Of a stretch of 42,459 nt of DNA, positions 15,843-24,083 are shown one piece after another (within the stretch, counting starts at the first letter, position 1; each line of letters opens with the position of its first letter). Both the position numbers and the translations under genes were made by a program. This DNA is from Candidatus Gastranaerophilales bacterium (GTDB taxonomy: Bacteria; Cyanobacteriota; Vampirovibrionia; Gastranaerophilales; Gastranaerophilaceae), in the NCBI GenBank assembly GCA_944325145.1, contig CALYDL010000016.1:1-42459 (forward strand). The letters are read 5' to 3'. The notes beneath the pieces are model-generated. The model searched no databases, was not told the origin of the DNA, and saw only the letters and a program-made list of their open reading frames with translations.

Positions 15843-16385
15843 GTGCTTGAAAACTTTCACAAAAATTCAATGAAACTTGTTTTATCTGCCAAAAAGCGTG
15901 CAAAAAAGCCAATAAGAAGGTCTGTTTGCCCCTTAGATATTCTTCTTGCATTTTTTGAAATTGAAGATGAAACAAAAAACTTTTTAATAAATTTGGGCCT
16001 TAGCGAAGAAAAAATTTTAAATACCTATGAAGAAATAAACACTAAATATCCAAAAACCAAAGAACCTTTTTCAAAAGAAGTGATTAAAATTTTTTTATCT
16101 TCACTAAAAATTATCAACAAAAACAAAGAAGAGCAAATTTGCCCAATTCACCTTTTATCAGCCATTTTTGATGAACAAGACCCCATTTTAAAAGAATTAT
16201 TCAACAAGCTTAAATTAAACGAAAAAGAAATAACAAACACATTGTATAAAAAAATTAAAAAATCAAAACAAATTGCAAGTTTTGTTGAATACAAAGTGTT
16301 TAATAACTATTCAAAAACAGTTTCAAGAAAAAACGCACTAAAGCAACAATATTTTTTCTTATTAAAGCTGTTCCGTAAAATATAA
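15843..16385 (+). CDS. Stand-alone Clp N-terminal (Clp_N) domain protein
   Basis: This 180-residue protein carries two Clp_N-type repeats and no ATPase module: HKNSMKLVLSAKKRAKKPI with PLDILLAFFE (repeat 1), and SKEVIKIFLSSLKIINKNK with ICPIHLLSAIFDE (repeat 2). In ClpC and ClpS-like adaptors such repeats bind substrates or adaptors. The start is GTG at 15843, with an AAAGG site 8 bases before. It lies 88 bases upstream of clpC in the same direction. A reasonable inference is that it adapts or regulates ClpC, as ClpT1/T2 do in chloroplasts. The C-terminal 35 residues are Lys-rich. Confidence 0.7.
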   Translation: MLENFHKNSMKLVLSAKKRAKKPIRRSVCPLDILLAFFEIEDETKNFLINLGLSEEKILNTYEEINTKYPKTKEPFSKEVIKIFLSSLKIINKNKEEQICPIHLLSAIFDEQDPILKELFNKLKLNEKEITNTLYKKIKKSKQIASFVEYKVFNNYSKTVSRKNALKQQYFFLLKLFRKI

Positions 16386-16473
16386 AACTTATATTAATCT
16401 TGTTTCAGATTTTTGCTCTTTGTGGTAAAATCAGGGTATAGAATTAGTAACCATTTTTAAGGATTATAAATGC

Positions 16474-18918
16474 ATGTTTGAAAGATTTACTGAAAAAGCA
16501 ATTAAAGTAATCATGCTGGCCCAAGAAGAAGCAAGAAGGCTGGGGCACAATTTTGTTGGCACAGAACAGGTTCTTTTAGGGCTTATTGGAGAAGGCACAG
16601 GCGTTGCCGCAAAAACTCTTAAATCTATGGGCGTTACCATTAAAGATGCAAGAGAACAAGTTGAAAAAATAATAGGAAGAGGTTCAGGCTTTGTTGCAGT
16701 TGAAATTCCTTTCACCCCAAGAGCCAAAAAAGTTCTTGAATTATCTTGGGATGAAGCAAGACAACTGGGCCATAACTACATTGGAACAGAACATCTTCTT
16801 TTAGGTTTAATAAGAGAAGGTGAAGGAATAGGCACAAAAGTTCTTGAAAACCTAGGCGTTGACCTTAATAAATGCAGGTCAAACGTTATAAAACTTCTTG
16901 GTGAAACAAGAACATCTACAAATCAAACCGCATTAGCCGGCAATATTCAATCTAAAGCAAAAACACCTTCTTTAGATGAATTTGGAACGGATTTAACTCT
17001 TGCTGCTCAAGAACAAAGGCTGGACCCTGTTGTTGGCAGAGAAAAAGAAATTGAAAGAGTTATCCAAATTTTAGCAAGAAGAACCAAAAACAACCCAATT
17101 TTAATTGGTGAACCGGGTGTTGGTAAAACAGCCATTGCACAAGGTTTGGCAATGAAAATTGTGAATTCCGAAGTTCCCGATATTTTGGAAAACAAAAAAA
17201 TCGTCCAGTTGGATATGGGCCTTTTGGTTGCAGGCACCAAATATAGAGGCGAATTTGAAGAACGCCTTAAAAAGATTATGGATGAAATCAGGCAAGCAGG
17301 AAACATTATTCTTGTAATTGATGAAATGCACACGCTTATTGGCGCGGGCGCTGCAGAAGGCGCAATTGATGCGGCAAACATTTTAAAACCTGCGCTGTCT
17401 CGTGGTGAAATTCAAGTAATTGGTGCAACCACATTAGATGAATACAGAAAACATATTGAAAAAGATTCAGCCTTAGAAAGAAGATTTCAAATGGTTCTTG
17501 TTGAACAACCATCTGTTCAAGAAACAATTGAAATTATTATGGGCTTGAAATCTAAATATGAAGAACACCACAAATTAAAAATTTCAGATGAAGCAATTAT
17601 TGCAGCAACAGAACTTTCAAATAAATATATTACAGAAAGGTTCTTGCCCGATAAAGCAATTGATATTATAGATGAAGCTGCTTCTCGTGTTCGCCTTAAT
17701 GTTTCTAATTTGCCGCCTGAAGGCAAAGAACTTGAAAAAGAACTAAAAGCGACAATTAAACAAAAAGAAGACGCTATAAGGAGCCAAGAATTTGAAACAG
17801 CATCTAATCTCAGAAACACTGAAGTCCAAATCAAAGACAAAATCAGAGAATTGCAAGATTCCTGGAGAAGTTCACAAGAAAACAACAAGCCCACTGTTGG
17901 AGTTGAAGAAGTCGCTCAGGTTATTTCAACCATCACAGGAGTTCCTGTTACAAAAATTACCGAAGGGGAATCTGAAAGACTTCTTAAACTAGAAGATACT
18001 CTTCATGCAAGAGTTATTGGCCAAAATGAAGCGGTTATTGCACTATCAAAAGCAATTAGGCGTGCAAGGGTCGGCTTAAAAAGCCCAAACAGGCCAATCG
18101 GAAGTTTTATTTTCTCAGGGCCCACCGGTGTTGGTAAAACAGAACTTGCAAAAGCTTTGGCAGAAGCTGTTTTTGGTTCTGAAGACAACATTGTAAGGGT
18201 TGATATGTCAGAATTTATGGAAAAACATTCAACCGCAAAATTAATAGGCTCACCTCCCGGCTATGTCGGCTATGATGATGGCGGCCATATGACAGAAATC
18301 ATTAGGAAAAAACCATATTCTGTTGTATTGTTCGATGAAATTGAAAAAGCGCACCCTGATGTATTTAACATAATGCTTCAAATTTTAGATGACGGCAGAT
18401 TGACAGATTCTAAAGGCAGATTAATTTCATTTAAAAACACAATTATCATCATGACATCAAACGTTGGTGCTTCTATGATAACATCTACCCAAAAACTGGG
18501 CTTCTCGGTTGCAGGGGATGAAAAGAAAGACAAATACGAAAAACTTAAAGATACGGTTATGGAAGAATTGAAAAAAGCCTTCCGCCCCGAATTTTTGAAC
18601 AGAATTGATGACATCATCGTGTTTGCTCACCTTTCTAAAGAAGAAATCAGACAAATTGTTGATTTAATGTTAAAAGATTTATTCAAACGTCTTGATGAAA
18701 GAGAATTAACAATTGAAGTTGGCGATGATGTTAAAGATTACCTTGCAAAAGAAGGCTACAACGAAGCTTATGGCGCAAGGCCGCTTAGAAGGGTAATTCA
18801 AAAGAAAATAGAAGATGTTCTTGCTGAAGAAATTTTAACAGGAAATTATAAGCCAAAAGACGTTCTTGTTATGTCTATGGAAGATGATAAAATTAAAATT
18901 TCAAAGAAAGAAAAATAA
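16474..18918 (+). CDS. clpC: ClpC-type AAA+ protease-unfolding ATPase
   Basis: ClpC unfolds substrates and feeds them to the ClpP protease. Two Clp_N repeats ([20 protein letters not shown] and [20 protein letters not shown]) are followed by AAA+ module 1 with Walker A GEPGVGKT near residue 212, a UVR-like middle segment (about 420-460), and AAA+ module 2 with Walker A GPTGVGKT near residue 549 and the SEFMEKHS and GYVGYDDGG motifs. It ends with the ClpC-type C-terminal domain. At 814 residues it matches cyanobacterial and Firmicute ClpC. The start is ATG at 16474. A strong terminator follows, so it is not co-transcribed with the exonuclease gene. Confidence 0.97.
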   Translation: MFERFTEKAIKVIMLAQEEARRLGHNFVGTEQVLLGLIGEGTGVAAKTLKSMGVTIKDAREQVEKIIGRGSGFVAVEIPFTPRAKKVLELSWDEARQLGHNYIGTEHLLLGLIREGEGIGTKVLENLGVDLNKCRSNVIKLLGETRTSTNQTALAGNIQSKAKTPSLDEFGTDLTLAAQEQRLDPVVGREKEIERVIQILARRTKNNPILIGEPGVGKTAIAQGLAMKIVNSEVPDILENKKIVQLDMGLLVAGTKYRGEFEERLKKIMDEIRQAGNIILVIDEMHTLIGAGAAEGAIDAANILKPALSRGEIQVIGATTLDEYRKHIEKDSALERRFQMVLVEQPSVQETIEIIMGLKSKYEEHHKLKISDEAIIAATELSNKYITERFLPDKAIDIIDEAASRVRLNVSNLPPEGKELEKELKATIKQKEDAIRSQEFETASNLRNTEVQIKDKIRELQDSWRSSQENNKPTVGVEEVAQVISTITGVPVTKITEGESERLLKLEDTLHARVIGQNEAVIALSKAIRRARVGLKSPNRPIGSFIFSGPTGVGKTELAKALAEAVFGSEDNIVRVDMSEFMEKHSTAKLIGSPPGYVGYDDGGHMTEIIRKKPYSVVLFDEIEKAHPDVFNIMLQILDDGRLTDSKGRLISFKNTIIIMTSNVGASMITSTQKLGFSVAGDEKKDKYEKLKDTVMEELKKAFRPEFLNRIDDIIVFAHLSKEEIRQIVDLMLKDLFKRLDERELTIEVGDDVKDYLAKEGYNEAYGARPLRRVIQKKIEDVLAEEILTGNYKPKDVLVMSMEDDKIKISKKEK

Positions 18919-18923
18919 AAAAT

Positions 18924-18955
18924 AAAAACTCCGCTTAAACCAAAGCGGAGTTTTT
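18924..18955 (+). terminator. Rho-independent terminator after clpC
   Basis: AAAAACTCCGCTT (18924-18936) pairs with AAGCGGAGTTTTT (18943-18955). Confidence 0.93.
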
Positions 18956-19038
18956 AATAATATTACACAATTTGGCAAAAAAAAATTTTATATGATATTA
19001 TTAAATCAGTTTAGTTTAAATTAAATAAAAGAAAAATT

Positions 19039-19965
19039 ATGCCAAGAAAAAAAGAAGTTGAAATTGTCCTTGATGTTGAAACCACAGGGCTTGATTACAC
19101 GAAAGAAAAGATTATTGAGTTTGCAGGGGTTCGTTTAGAAAACGGCAAAATAGTTGATAGTTTTGAAACTCTTGTAAACCCTCACCAAAAAATAAGAAAA
19201 TCTTCAATGGCAATCCATGGTATTACAGATGAAATGCTTGAAAGTGCCCCCGACGAAGAAGAAATTTTTCCTAAAATTTTTGAATTTATCGGCGACAACC
19301 CAATTGTTGCCCACAACGCCATTTTTGATTACAGTTTTTTAAATAAAACATCAAAAAGGCTTTTTAATAAACCTTTTGATAACAGATACATAGACACCCA
19401 GTTTATGTTCAAAGAAGTTTACCCGCACTTGGAATCTTGCGGGCTTGATTGCCTTATGGATATTTTCAAAGTTAAATATTCAACCCGCCACAGAGCAATG
19501 GCAGACGCAGAAGGCTTAGCTAAAGCGTATCCAAAATTAAAGAAAATGTATTTTGAAAAATACAATTGGCAATTAAGCCAAATAGAAAATGTTGAATATT
19601 TATTTGAAAGGTTTTTAAGGCTGCAATCAACAATTTCTATTTTGCAATCTGAAATTCAAGATCTTAAATCTATTTTTAGAATTTATTTTGAAAAAGGCGG
19701 CGCGCCAATTACTGCAAACAGCGGTGAAACAATGGCATATAACACCAAAAAATCTTTTGCTTATGATTTTGAACAAGTAAAAGATGCCTTAAATGAAATC
19801 GGGGTTTTGGAAAAAGCGGTTAGATTAAACAATGTTTTCATTGATAAATTGGTTTTATCTTCCACTGTTGATGATGAAATTAAAGACAGAATAAAATCTG
19901 CAAGGTGTGAAATTTCAGAAAACAGAGTGTTTAACGTTATAAAACCCGATAAAGACAAAAAATAA
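19039..19965 (+). CDS. DnaQ-like DEDDh 3'-5' exonuclease
   Basis: The first 170 residues are an epsilon/DnaQ exonuclease domain: motif I DVETTG (D12 and E14), motif II HNAIFDYSFL (D97), and motif III HRAMADAE (H151, D156), so all DEDDh metal and general-base residues are present. Residues 180-300 are an extra helical region without recognised homology. It could be a free-standing proofreading subunit of DNA polymerase III, as in organisms whose PolC lacks the domain, or a repair exonuclease. It is monocistronic between two terminators. Confidence 0.85.
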   Translation: MPRKKEVEIVLDVETTGLDYTKEKIIEFAGVRLENGKIVDSFETLVNPHQKIRKSSMAIHGITDEMLESAPDEEEIFPKIFEFIGDNPIVAHNAIFDYSFLNKTSKRLFNKPFDNRYIDTQFMFKEVYPHLESCGLDCLMDIFKVKYSTRHRAMADAEGLAKAYPKLKKMYFEKYNWQLSQIENVEYLFERFLRLQSTISILQSEIQDLKSIFRIYFEKGGAPITANSGETMAYNTKKSFAYDFEQVKDALNEIGVLEKAVRLNNVFIDKLVLSSTVDDEIKDRIKSARCEISENRVFNVIKPDKDKK

Positions 19966-19970
19966 AAGCT

Positions 19971-20000
19971 AAAAAGCCCCTAAATCTTAGGGGCTTTTTT
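19971..20000. terminator. Bidirectional terminator between exonuclease and YtxH genes
   Basis: AAAAAGCCCCTAA and TTAGGGGCTTTTTT flank a 3-base loop. T-runs on both strands (TTTTTT rightward, TTTTT leftward) make it usable by the converging genes. Confidence 0.93.
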
Positions 20001-20017
20001 AAAGATTTATTCAATTT

Positions 20018-20287
20018 TTATTCAGCTTTAGCTTCTTCTTTTTTATTTATCATATCTTGAATTTTTGCGATAATTTCTTCGCCTTTTTTCTGCATTTCAG
20101 AAACCACATCATCCGCTTTAGCTTGAATTTCTTTCACTGCGCCTTGTGCTTTATCGTAAGCTTCTTTTGTTTTGTTGCCAATCGCTTCTCTTGTTTCTTC
20201 ACCTGATTGAGGTGCCAATAAAATGCCGATTATAGCGCCAACTGTGCCGCCTACAATAAAACCTGCAATAAATTTTCCTGCTGACAT
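20018..20287 (-). CDS. YtxH-domain protein
   Basis: This 89-residue protein has the YtxH pattern: an N-terminal Gly-rich membrane helix (FIAGFIVGGTVGAIIGILLAP) followed directly by QSGEETREAI and an amphipathic helical tail rich in Lys/Glu/Ala. YtxH-type proteins are stress-linked in Bacillus, with no defined activity. It is the last gene of a three-gene leftward cluster with a second YtxH gene and a DUF948-like gene between them, and the bidirectional terminator follows. Confidence 0.85.
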   Translation of the reverse strand: MSAGKFIAGFIVGGTVGAIIGILLAPQSGEETREAIGNKTKEAYDKAQGAVKEIQAKADDVVSEMQKKGEEIIAKIQDMINKKEEAKAE

Positions 20288-20306
20288 AATTTATTATTCC
20301 TTTCTA

Positions 20307-20660
20307 TTACTTTTTAAATAAGCTTAAACCCGCCTTAAAGCCTTCAATAAGCCCGCTTAAAACGCCTTTAACTTTGCCGCCCAAAACTCCTGTGGCACCT
20401 AAAATGCCGTTTAGAGCACAATTCATAACTTTTACTCTGTTATCTGCGGTTTTTACAATTGAATTAATGCCTGAAATTGTTTCTTTCAAGTCGTTAACCG
20501 CAGGTTCTAAGCCGTTATTTACTGTTTCAACCGTAATATTCAGGCCTGATACAAAAGTTTTAACGGAAATTAAAAGCCTTACTATAAAAACAGTTAAAAC
20601 AATAATACAAACCGTGCTGACTAAAACCAACGTAATCAGGCTTATTTGCATAACATCCAT
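20307..20660 (-). CDS. DUF948-like membrane protein
   Basis: A single membrane helix near the N-terminus (ISLITLVLVSTVCIIVLTVFIV) is followed by a heptad-like region (TVETVNNGLEPAVNDLKETI...IVKTADNRV) and a Gly-rich tail (GILGATGVLGGKVKGVLSGL). This matches the general DUF948 layout, in which such genes neighbour ytxH genes. The function is unknown and the match is by architecture, not by a sharp motif. It is 15-20 bases from each neighbour, so one transcript is likely. Confidence 0.65.
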   Translation of the reverse strand: MDVMQISLITLVLVSTVCIIVLTVFIVRLLISVKTFVSGLNITVETVNNGLEPAVNDLKETISGINSIVKTADNRVKVMNCALNGILGATGVLGGKVKGVLSGLIEGFKAGLSLFKK

Positions 20661-20675
20661 AATTATTTTCTCCTA

Positions 20676-20981
20676 TTACATTCCATATACGTCGGTTTCA
20701 ATTTTTTTGGCATTAGCCAATTTTTCAGCCTTAATGTTATCTGCAATTTTTTTGCATTCAGCTTCAATTTTATCTTTTGTAGATTTAATAACATTCATTG
20801 CTTGGTCTTTAACCTTGTTAATTTCAGGGTTGCATTTTTCAACAATGTTTTTAAATGCTTCTTTTACTTCTTCTCTTGATTCTTCACCTGATTTTGGGGC
20901 AAAGACAATACCTGCAAGAACTCCGCCTGCAACACCTGCTAAAATACCCATAGCAAATGCAATTGAACTTTTTTTGCACAT
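20676..20981 (-). CDS. YtxH-domain protein, first gene of the cluster
   Basis: The N-terminal helix (SIAFAMGILAGVAGGVLAGI) is followed by the YtxH signature VFAPKSGEESREEVKEAF and a charged helical tail. It resembles the gene at 20018 but has a longer tail of 101 residues in total. The pair probably arose by duplication. An AGAAAAAT stretch precedes the ATG and gives only a weak ribosome site. Confidence 0.83.
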   Translation of the reverse strand: MCKKSSIAFAMGILAGVAGGVLAGIVFAPKSGEESREEVKEAFKNIVEKCNPEINKVKDQAMNVIKSTKDKIEAECKKIADNIKAEKLANAKKIETDVYGM

Positions 20982-21189
20982 TTTCTAATTTTTCTCCATT
21001 TTAAAAAGACTTTTTTAGTATATCATTTTTTTACCCCCCTTTAAACCCCCTTGTTTTGCCGTTTATTCTTTCGTTTAAAACTTCAATGTACATTTGAACC
21101 CGTTTTTGAACCATTAATTGTTATTTTTACAATTGTTAATTATTTGAAAAAAATAAATTATTTAGATTAGATTTAATCAAAAAAATTGC

Positions 21190-21217
21190 TTGTAAAAAAA
21201 TATTTTGTTGTTATAAT
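21190..21217 (+). promoter_or_regulatory. Putative sigma-70 promoter for the tRNA-Asn transcript
   Basis: TTGTAA (21190-21195) and a perfect TATAAT (21212-21217) are 16 bases apart. Transcription would start near 21224 and run through the damaged tRNA copy into tRNA-Asn. Confidence 0.55.
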
Positions 21218-21259
21218 AATTTTGTTGAACTTCAAGAATATCTTGACAGAGTTCAAATT

Positions 21260-21330
21260 GAATAATCCTCAGTAGCTCCTTGGTGAGGCTTGCCGAACCA
21301 AAAAAATCAGAGCAAATGCTCTGCCATTGA
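21260..21330. repeat. Partial, rearranged tRNA-Asn copies
   Basis: A stretch of about 20 bases that includes TTGAATAATCCTCAGTAGCTC (21259-21279) is repeated at 21359-21379, where it forms the 5' flank and first bases of the tRNA-Asn gene. Between the copies, ATGCTCTGCCATTGAGC (about 21313-21329) is the inverse complement of the tRNA D-arm region. The block is therefore a scrambled tRNA remnant with direct and inverted pieces. Confidence 0.75.
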
Positions 21331-21366
21331 GCGAAACGGAAAAAGAAAAAATTTAAAATTGAATAA

Positions 21367-21438
<72 letters not shown>

Positions 21439-21702
21439 TTTTTTATTGCAAAAAACGGGCAAATAAGCCCGTTTGTAGATTATCAGAGAGATTGAGAAAA
21501 GTACCCCCAGAAGTTTGAGAAAATTCTCAAACTTTTTAAGTTTCGGGGGAAATATTTCAAAACTTACTGATAAAAACTCTTAAATTCCTTGATTATCCGT
21601 TCTCAAAGTAACTGATACTTTTTTGATAAGTTTCGTATTCTTTTGTGTTCAATTATAAAACACACGTTAAACATATTTTAAACTACATTTAAATAATAAA
21701 AA
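21439..21702. other. Gap between tRNA-Asn and the accessory genes with two hairpins
   Basis: AAACGGGC (21453-21460) pairs with GCCCGTTT (21467-21474). Next, AAGTTTGAGA (21511-21520) pairs with TCTCAAACTT (21525-21534) and is followed by TTT. This hairpin is nested inside CCCCC (21504-21508) and GGGGG (21545-21549). The remainder is AT-rich and repetitive (GATTATC, TTCTCAAAGT, TACTGATA). No gene is seen. It may hold the edge of an inserted element. Confidence 0.5.
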
Positions 21703-22554
21703 TTAACAAATAGCACATTCCGGTATTATAGATTTTGAAGCAAAAAACATTATTTCCGTACCTTTTTTATTTCTACCTTCAGATGCAGAGTATGAAATAT
21801 TGAATTGCCTAATTTTATCTTCTTTTACAAATTGATATAAATCTATAATCTCAGGAACATTATCGTAACTAACAATCCACTTGCCCTTTAACTTGCGTAC
21901 GCAATTAGCGATTCTGGCATGATCTCCTGATTTATAATGATTTGTATATAACTGATTACCCTTTCTAAAATAGGGAGGATCTAGATACAATAGGCATTTT
22001 TTAAAAGTTTTTTCGTTTTCTTCTAATAATTCAATCGTATCTTTATTATATAACTTTATATATTCTTTAAACTCAGCGATTTTTCTTATTCTTCTTATCA
22101 AGTCTTCTTTATTAAATCTTGCGTCAATTTTCCACTTTCCTGTTTGGTTAATTCCACCTATAGGACCGCCTTTTATCACACCTGAGAAGTTACATCTATT
22201 GAGGTAGAACGCTGCAAAACTGATTTCCAAATTAGTATACATATCTTGATTTTTATAAATACTTTTTTGTTTTCTCCAGGTAGAGATATTTATTGGTGTG
22301 TTTTCTATTTTTTGAATAAACTGTTCAGTATGGTTTAGTATTGAGTCCCAAAAATAATATATTCCATTGTCTTTATCATTTATCCATACTTCTTTTACAT
22401 AACCTTCAATCAGAAGAGTTAACGCTAATTCTGATCCTCCAGCATATGGTTCAACATACACAGGTAATTTGTCAAAATTTGCTTTAACAAATTGTTTCAT
22501 AAACTTTGCTATTTTACCTTTGCCTCCAGGATATCTTAAAGGTGAGTATCTCAC
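21703..22554 (-). CDS. D12-class DNA adenine-N6 methyltransferase (Dam/DpnM type)
   Basis: This enzyme transfers a methyl group from S-adenosylmethionine to adenine N6. Motif I region is RYSPLRYPGGKGKIAKFM and the EPYAGGSELAL AdoMet loop follows. Catalytic motif IV is DPPY near residue 199 of the extended reading frame, and YLDPPYFRKGNQLY is typical of the D12 family. I prefer GTG at 22554, one base after the preceding stop, because it gives the family-typical MRYSPLRYPGG start. A TTG at 22575 is the alternative. It is the last gene of a leftward ATPase/ParB/methylase cassette. No cognate GATC-type endonuclease is adjacent. Confidence 0.9.
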   Translation of the reverse strand: MRYSPLRYPGGKGKIAKFMKQFVKANFDKLPVYVEPYAGGSELALTLLIEGYVKEVWINDKDNGIYYFWDSILNHTEQFIQKIENTPINISTWRKQKSIYKNQDMYTNLEISFAAFYLNRCNFSGVIKGGPIGGINQTGKWKIDARFNKEDLIRRIRKIAEFKEYIKLYNKDTIELLEENEKTFKKCLLYLDPPYFRKGNQLYTNHYKSGDHARIANCVRKLKGKWIVSYDNVPEIIDLYQFVKEDKIRQFNISYSASEGRNKKGTEIMFFASKSIIPECAIC

Positions 22555-22555
22555 A

Positions 22556-24019
22556 TTAACACCATATCCTTTCAAATAATGGACGAATATTATCCCAAAA
22601 TACTTTTAAGGAACTCTCGTCTGGGCTGAATTTAGAATTATGAACATATTGGTTTAATGCTTCTATTTTTACAGGAGATTTTTCATTATCTATGGTTGTT
22701 TTTATAGCATTCAATTCTTTGTCTGACAATAAATCATTGCTGTGCATATTTTCTGCAACACAAATTATTCTAGCTCTTAGTTTAAAATTATTAGAATTTT
22801 CTCTTTTATCTTTGTAAGTAGGAATATTCTTATCTCCATAATCATCTACTGTAAACTCTAAAAATATTCTTGTCATTATTGCAAACGACTCTTTTTGATT
22901 ATTATCAGATAAATCTTTCATTTCAAGATAAATATCATTAATTCTTGATTTTGGAATTTTTAATTTAAAATTTGTAGGGAAAAGAGTTGTTCTATCTAAT
23001 AGTGATTTATTTTCCTTTATTCTAACTCCAGAAGAATTTCTTTCTGTATAATTATCGCTAATTTTATTAGAATTTTTTAATTCATCATTCTTAAAAGATT
23101 TATCATTTTCTAATGATTTTTCAATTATATTATCTTCTTCTGTTTTAACAGGACTTTTATTAATTTCAGCCAAATCAAAAAGATTTGTTTGAGGAGAAAC
23201 GTATCCGTTTTGTGAAAAAACTTCATCAAAATATCCTTGTATTGTATTTTTATTAATATGATGTGCAGTAATTGCGTTTAATGGGTTTAACCATTTTATA
23301 AAAGCATCTATTGAATTAGTAAAAACATTCATATTTGATATATCAATTGATAAATTCTTGTTGAAAGAAAAACCCATTTTTATTAATAAATCTTCTCTTC
23401 CAAAAAATCTTTCAATTATTGCCGCACGTTTTCCTTCAATTAATAAACTTTTAAATTTATTAGAATACTCTGAATCAATTTGATTGGTAGCTTCCCATAA
23501 CTTAAACAATCTATATACATTTTTATAATCTTTAATATACTTTAAGTCAGATAATTTTCCACCTTTATTTAGATATTCTTGTATTGCTGCTCCTTGCGCT
23601 AACCTAGACCAACTCTTTACTTCTATTTGAGTATGCCTATTAAAGATTTTTTCATTCAATGCTTTTACATCATTGTATATAAGACAATTTACAGAATTTA
23701 CAAAAAATCGCTCAAACTTTAAATCCGTAAGATACTTTGATGGTTCTGCCAACGCTTTTAAAGCAGCAATTCGCCTATTGCCCTCTTTTACAATATATCT
23801 ACCATTTTGTTCCAGTACATAACAAAATGAATCTTCAAAAAAATCTTTATTCTCATAAATAGATTTAACTATTTCTAAAGCATTTTCATTTTTTAATAAA
23901 TAATTTATTATATCATCTTGAGAATGAGAATCATTATAAAGCATTAAAAAACGCGGATTTTGTGTATCTAAATCCAAAAGAGAAATATTAATTTTTTCAG
24001 TCTTATAAGCTTTTGTCAT
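22556..24019 (-). CDS. ParB/Srx-like nuclease-fold protein, partner of the adenine methylase
   Basis: Residues 1-95 have the ParB/DndB-type fold: ISLLDLDTQNPRF at the start and the signature VKEGNRRIAALKALAEP near residue 78, which in ParB-like enzymes carries the nucleotide-binding Arg pair. The middle (100-300) is helical and charged, with no recognised domain. The C-terminus (ALNQYVHNSKFSPDESSLKV followed by WDNIRPLFERIW) resembles a helical module found at the end of defence-associated ParB-like proteins. Its stop is one base before the methylase start and it follows the ATPase after about 64 bases. The molecular activity is unknown. ParB-type CTPase, nuclease or target-recognition roles are all possible. 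Confidence 0.72.
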   Translation of the reverse strand: MTKAYKTEKINISLLDLDTQNPRFLMLYNDSHSQDDIINYLLKNENALEIVKSIYENKDFFEDSFCYVLEQNGRYIVKEGNRRIAALKALAEPSKYLTDLKFERFFVNSVNCLIYNDVKALNEKIFNRHTQIEVKSWSRLAQGAAIQEYLNKGGKLSDLKYIKDYKNVYRLFKLWEATNQIDSEYSNKFKSLLIEGKRAAIIERFFGREDLLIKMGFSFNKNLSIDISNMNVFTNSIDAFIKWLNPLNAITAHHINKNTIQGYFDEVFSQNGYVSPQTNLFDLAEINKSPVKTEEDNIIEKSLENDKSFKNDELKNSNKISDNYTERNSSGVRIKENKSLLDRTTLFPTNFKLKIPKSRINDIYLEMKDLSDNNQKESFAIMTRIFLEFTVDDYGDKNIPTYKDKRENSNNFKLRARIICVAENMHSNDLLSDKELNAIKTTIDNEKSPVKIEALNQYVHNSKFSPDESSLKVFWDNIRPLFERIWC

Positions 24020-24083
24020 ACTATAAATTTATCCCATAAAAATGATATATTTTAAATATTATGTATTCTTATGTTAATATGCA

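Larger units (their letters stand above)
20982..21366. other. 385-bp gene-free region with promoter and tRNA fragments
   Basis: No coding region is seen. It contains the shared upstream region of the YtxH cluster (leftward), an AT-rich block with a rightward promoter at 21190-21217, a small hairpin TCAAGA-ATA-TCTTGA just downstream of it, and the tRNA-Asn partial copies described separately. Confidence 0.6.

Noticed and set aside
21260-21330. A second intact tRNA gene upstream of tRNA-Asn
   Set aside because: Only the first part matches tRNA-Asn; the anticodon and T-arm are replaced by unrelated sequence and an inverted piece, so no cloverleaf can form.
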